A DNA stretch of 64,000 nt from Pseudomonas sp. A-RE-19. GTDB lineage: Bacteria > Pseudomonadota > Gammaproteobacteria > Pseudomonadales > Pseudomonadaceae. Positions 60,537 to 64,000 of this stretch are shown piece after piece (position 1 is the stretch's first letter; every line of letters begins with the position of its first letter). The position numbers and the translations under genes were made by a program. The notes beneath the pieces were generated by a model. It had not been told where the DNA came from. It did not search any database and saw nothing but the letters and a program-made list of their open reading frames with translations. The stretch covers positions 1 to 64,000 of the forward strand of contig NZ_JAHBDQ010000029.1 of NCBI RefSeq assembly GCF_019956555.1, written 5' to 3'.

Positions 60537-61884
60537 GAGTCGTCTCCTGTGGCAGTACATGGGCGACGCTGAGACGTTCGCGGGTGAAATACAGCTTGGC
60601 GGCTTTCTGGATGTCTTGCGGGGTCACGCTTTCCAGGTCGGCGAGTTCGGTGTCCATCAGTTTCCAGGACAGGCCGACGGTTTCCAGTTGGCCGATGGCG
60701 GTGGCCTGGCTGGTGATCGAGTCGCGCTCGTAGACCAGACCGGCAATGACCTGCGCTCGCACGCGCTCCAGCTCTTCAGTGGACGGTGCGGTGGTTTTCA
60801 GCTGTTCAAGCAGCTTCCACAGACCGGCTTCAGCCTGAGCCATGGTTTTCTTTTTCTGGGTGTTCGGCGTGGCGGATAAGGTAAACAGGCTGTCGCCGCG
60901 GGTATAGGCGTCGTAGCTCGACGAACCGCCGGACACCAGCTCTTCGCCACGTTCCAGTTGCGTCGGGATGCGGCCGCTGTAACCGCCGTCAAGCAGGGCA
61001 GAGATCAGCCTCAGGGCGCTCACCAGGCGCTTGTCTTCAGCGGTGGCGATGCTCGGCACGTTGAAGCCCAGCATCAGGCTCGGCAATTGGGTTTGCACAT
61101 GCAGGGTAATCTGCCGTTCGCCGGGCTCGGCCAGTTCCAGCGGGATTTTCGCCGGTGGCACGTCGCGCTTGGCGATCGGGCCGAAGTAACGCTGGGCCAG
61201 GGTTTTGACTTCGTCCGGGGTCACGTCACCGACCACCACCAGGGTGGCGTTGTTCGGCACATACCAGGATTGATACCAGTGGCGCAGCTCTTCGACTTTC
61301 ATGCGGTCGAGGTCCGCCATCCAGCCGATGGTCGGCGTGTGATAACCGCTGGCGGGGTAGGCCATGGCCATGAAACGTTCGTAGGCCTTGGACATCGGCT
61401 TGTCGTCGGTGCGCAGGCGACGCTCTTCCTTGATCACCTCGATCTCGCGGGCGAACTCGTCGGCCGGCAGGCGCAGGTTGGCCATGCGGTCGGCTTCCAG
61501 TTCGAAGGCCACGCCCAGACGGTCGCGGGCCAGCACCTGGTAATACGCGGTGAAGTCATCGCCGGTGAAGGCATTTTCTTCGGCGCCGAGGTCGCGAAGG
61601 ATCAGCGAGGCTTCACCGGGGCCGACTTTCTCGCTGCCCTTGAACATCATGTGTTCCAGCGCGTGGGACAACCCGGTCTGGCCCGGGGTCTCATAGCTTG
61701 AGCCGACCTTGTACCAGATCTGGGAAACGACGACCGGCGCACGATGGTCTTCGCGCACGACGACCTTCAGACCGTTGTCGAGGGTGAATTCGTGGGTGGG
61801 TTGTGGGTCGGCAGCCAGAGCTGAAAGGGGCAGACAAACTGTGCTGAGCAGCAGGCCTGCAGCGCGGCGGGCTAGAGCATTCAT
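60529..61884 (-). CDS. M16-family zinc metallopeptidase, catalytic subunit
   Basis: The protein has 451 residues, with a signal peptide (about 1-25, cut at ALA). The inverted zinc motif HALEH (His74, Glu77, His78) is intact, with downstream glutamates in EVIKEERRLRTDDKP. It is probably periplasmic and forms a heterodimer with the product of the next gene, as in other bacterial M16 pairs. The substrate is unknown. Confidence 0.88.
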   Translation of the reverse strand: MNALARRAAGLLLSTVCLPLSALAADPQPTHEFTLDNGLKVVVREDHRAPVVVSQIWYKVGSSYETPGQTGLSHALEHMMFKGSEKVGPGEASLILRDLGAEENAFTGDDFTAYYQVLARDRLGVAFELEADRMANLRLPADEFAREIEVIKEERRLRTDDKPMSKAYERFMAMAYPASGYHTPTIGWMADLDRMKVEELRHWYQSWYVPNNATLVVVGDVTPDEVKTLAQRYFGPIAKRDVPPAKIPLELAEPGERQITLHVQTQLPSLMLGFNVPSIATAEDKRLVSALRLISALLDGGYSGRIPTQLERGEELVSGGSSSYDAYTRGDSLFTLSATPNTQKKKTMAQAEAGLWKLLEQLKTTAPSTEELERVRAQVIAGLVYERDSITSQATAIGQLETVGLSWKLMDTELADLESVTPQDIQKAAKLYFTRERLSVAHVLPQETTHE

Positions 61885-62227
61885 TCGTTTTTAAACCTGT
61901 TGGGCTGCCCGCTGGTCTTAGCGTCGGCGGGCGAGAGGGTGCTAGGATACTGATCCGTTTTACTGGCGGCCACGCCTATCAGGCCTTTGATCGGTCAGTA
62001 GGTTGTTTGGGTTTACGGCTTGGACTTTGAGTTTGTCAGCTAAACTCCGCGTTTTCGCCGACGATGCCGCTCCAGTCCTTCGTATTAATCAACCTTTGAG
62101 GTGCTGTTGGCACCTCGACAAAATGTTGCGCGTGAACAAGCTGGATGAATCGCAGTCTGTTCTGCATCGAATTATTTATTGCCGGGGCGCCCTTTGGCGC
62201 GTCGCTACTGTGAGATAGCCGTCCTCC
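61885..62227. other. Gene-free divergent region between the M16 pair and ftsY
   Basis: This 343-base gap separates two divergent transcription units. A short open frame in it (62003-62218) is not gene-like. No convincing promoter consensus, terminator or REP element was found by eye. Confidence 0.7.
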
Positions 62228-63790
62228 ATGTTTGGTTCCAACGACGACAAGAAGACCCCAGCTGCGGCTGGCGAGAAGAAAAGCCTGTTCGGATGGCTGC
62301 GCAAAAAGCCGCAGGAACCCGTTGTCGAACAGCCACAGCCACTTCCTGAGCCAACACCTGCGCCGGTCATGGAAGAACAGCTCGCGCCGATTGCCGAGCC
62401 GGTACTGCAAGTCGTGGCCGAGTCTGAGCCTCAAACCGCAGTCGTGGCCTCATTGCCACTGACGCCGGCCGCCCAGCCGTGGCTGACGTTGCCGGTGGCG
62501 GAAGAGCCGGTGGCGCTGGTCGAAGATGAGCAAGCGCCTCACATTTCGCCGCCGATCCCGGCCCCGACCGCGTTTGCGCCTGAGCCGGTTCAGGCGCCAG
62601 TGGTTGAGCCGGTTGTTGAACCCGTGTTCGTGGCCGAGGCTGCGCCGGTTGTTCCAGAGCCTGTAGTGCCGGCATTTGTTCCCCCGGTTGCTCCGGTTGT
62701 TCAAGCGCCTGAGCCTGAGCCTGCACCTGCACCTGCACCTGCACCTGCACCTGCACCTGCACCTGCACCTGCACCTGCACCTGTCATCGTTCCTGTTGTC
62801 GCCACGCCTGTTGCGCCCGTCGAAACTCCGGTCGAGCCTGTGCGTACCGAAGAGTCCAAAGCCGGCTTCTTCGCCCGCCTCAAGCAAGGACTGTCCAAGA
62901 CCAGTGCCAGCATTGGCGAGGGCATGGCCAGCCTGTTCCTCGGCAAGAAAATCATCGATGACGAGCTGCTCGAAGACATCGAAACCCGTCTGCTGACCGC
63001 CGATGTCGGCGTCGAAGCGACCTCGGTGATCATTCAGCGCCTGACCCAGAAAGTCGCCCGAAAAGAACTGGCCGATGCCGATGCGCTGTACAAATCCCTG
63101 CAAGCCGAGCTGGCAGCGATGCTCAAACCGGTTGAGCAGCCGCTGAAAATCACCTCGCAGAACAAGCCGTTCGTGATTCTGGTGGTGGGCGTCAACGGCG
63201 CCGGCAAGACCACCACCATCGGCAAACTGGCGAAGAAACTGCAACTCGACGGCAAGAAAGTCATGCTCGCCGCCGGTGACACCTTCCGTGCCGCAGCGGT
63301 CGAGCAATTGCAGGTCTGGGGCGAGCGCAACAAGATTCCAGTCATCGCCCAGCACACCGGTGCCGACTCGGCGTCGGTCATCTTCGATGCCGTGCAGGCC
63401 GCCAAGGCCCGTGGCATTGATGTGCTGATCGCCGACACTGCCGGTCGTTTGCACACCAAAGACAACTTGATGGAAGAGTTGAAAAAGGTTCGCCGGGTGA
63501 TCGGCAAGCTCGACGCCGATGCGCCGCACGAAGTGCTGCTGGTGCTCGATGCCGGTACCGGCCAGAACGCCATCAACCAGGCCAAGCAATTCAACCAGAC
63601 CGTCGAACTGACCGGCCTGGCGCTGACCAAGCTTGACGGCACCGCCAAGGGTGGGGTGATTTTTGCCCTGGCCAAGCAGTTTGGCTTGCCGATTCGCTAT
63701 ATCGGCGTCGGTGAAGGCATCGACGATTTGCGTACTTTTGAAGCAGAACCCTTTGTCCAGGCACTGTTTGCCGAGCGGGAGCGTTCATGA
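62228..63790 (+). CDS. ftsY: Signal recognition particle receptor FtsY
   Basis: The protein has 520 residues. A long acidic, Pro/Ala-rich A domain (about 1-215) precedes the NG GTPase core. G motifs include GVNGAGKTTTIGKLAK, DTFRAAAVEQL, DTAGR and TKLDGTAKGG. FtsY docks the ribosome-SRP complex at the membrane for cotranslational insertion. The A domain contains an in-frame CTGCAC repeat encoding Pro-Ala dipeptides. The stop overlaps ftsE by four bases. Confidence 0.96.
   Translation: MFGSNDDKKTPAAAGEKKSLFGWLRKKPQEPVVEQPQPLPEPTPAPVMEEQLAPIAEPVLQVVAESEPQTAVVASLPLTPAAQPWLTLPVAEEPVALVEDEQAPHISPPIPAPTAFAPEPVQAPVVEPVVEPVFVAEAAPVVPEPVVPAFVPPVAPVVQAPEPEPAPAPAPAPAPAPAPAPAPAPVIVPVVATPVAPVETPVEPVRTEESKAGFFARLKQGLSKTSASIGEGMASLFLGKKIIDDELLEDIETRLLTADVGVEATSVIIQRLTQKVARKELADADALYKSLQAELAAMLKPVEQPLKITSQNKPFVILVVGVNGAGKTTTIGKLAKKLQLDGKKVMLAAGDTFRAAAVEQLQVWGERNKIPVIAQHTGADSASVIFDAVQAAKARGIDVLIADTAGRLHTKDNLMEELKKVRRVIGKLDADAPHEVLLVLDAGTGQNAINQAKQFNQTVELTGLALTKLDGTAKGGVIFALAKQFGLPIRYIGVGEGIDDLRTFEAEPFVQALFAERERS
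62721..62780 (+). repeat. Ten CTGCAC hexamers in ftsY
   Basis: The hexamer CTGCAC is repeated ten times without a break and encodes a Pro-Ala tract in the FtsY A domain. Copy changes keep the reading frame. Confidence 0.95.
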
Positions 63791-64000
63791 TTCGTTTCGA
63801 ACAGGTCGGTAAACGCTACCCGAATGGTCACGTCGGCTTGCATGAGCTGAGCTTTCGAGTCCGTCGGGGCGAATTCTTGTTTGTCACCGGCCATTCCGGC
63901 GCCGGTAAAAGCACCTTGTTGCGACTGCTGTTAGCCATGGAGCGTCCGACCACCGGCAAATTGCTGTTGGCAGGGCAAGATCTGGGCACGATCAGCAACG
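63787..64000 (+). CDS. ftsE: Cell division ATP-binding protein FtsE (5' part)
   Basis: The first 71 residues are present; the gene continues beyond the window. It starts MIRFEQVGKRYPNG and has Walker A GHSGAGKST. FtsE with FtsX controls peptidoglycan hydrolases at the septum. The ATG overlaps the ftsY stop, as in the conserved ftsY-ftsE-ftsX-rpoH cluster. Confidence 0.93.
   Translation, partial: MIRFEQVGKRYPNGHVGLHELSFRVRRGEFLFVTGHSGAGKSTLLRLLLAMERPTTGKLLLAGQDLGTISN

Noticed and set aside
62003..62218. 71-codon frame before ftsY
   Set aside because: No ribosome site, no recognisable features, and it lies in a promoter-like region.
62721..62780. CRISPR-like repeat
   Set aside because: It is a perfect six-base tandem inside ftsY with no spacers.

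Overview
The window is chromosomal DNA from a fluorescent-group Pseudomonas. It has high-GC coding style and dense gene packing. Gene order follows P. aeruginosa PAO1 (as I remember it) from hacB and serA through rpiA, ilvA, rppH, ptsP, lgt, thyA, folA, ilvD, mutM, coaD, laoABCR and rsmD to ftsY and ftsE. Many intergenic gaps hold paired inverted REP elements of the 'gggagcgagcctgctcgcg' kind that are common in P. fluorescens relatives. No rRNA, tRNA, CRISPR, prophage or transposase was seen.

Layout. 0-8.7 kb: an AraC/GlxA regulator, an acyl-homoserine-lactone acylase (hacB) and several small conserved proteins, including an unusually short solute-binding protein. 8.7-12.3 kb: serA diverges from D-2-hydroxyglutarate dehydrogenase and a fumarylacetoacetase-family enzyme. 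12.5-14.6 kb: tandem SdiA-regulated-type membrane-anchored proteins. 14.7-25.1 kb: housekeeping genes rpiA, ilvA, rppH, ptsP, lgt and thyA. 25.2-28.1 kb: the cadR/cadA heavy-metal pair with a MerR-type promoter. 28.1-34.8 kb: an aminophosphonate locus with a LysR regulator, an ABC importer, a FAD oxidoreductase and a PhnZ-like HD oxygenase. 35-43 kb: a GTPase/DUF2868 pair, folA, a cystine transporter, a phosphorylcholine phosphatase and ilvD. 43.4-46.9 kb: an accessory operon (below). 47-64 kb: rlmI, an HDOD gene, mutM, coaD, the lao long-chain-alcohol oxidation genes, rsmD, an M16 protease pair, ftsY and the start of ftsE.

The most interesting part is the leftward operon at 46.9-43.4 kb, between the conserved genes ilvD and rlmI. 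It starts with a sigma70-like promoter and a 23-codon gene with a strong ribosome binding site, which existing annotation would probably miss. A transcript hairpin follows, then three overlapping genes: a SagB-type flavin dehydrogenase that keeps the Lys-Tyr pair, an AurF-type diiron oxygenase with all seven metal ligands, and an MFS exporter. This looks like a small ribosomally made, post-translationally modified peptide pathway. The precursor has no Cys or Ser and no YcaO cyclodehydratase is present, so the usual azoline chemistry of SagB enzymes is unlikely. I do not recognise this combination as a described system.

Functions were assigned by reading translations and motifs by eye. No database search was run, and PAO1 comparisons are from memory.
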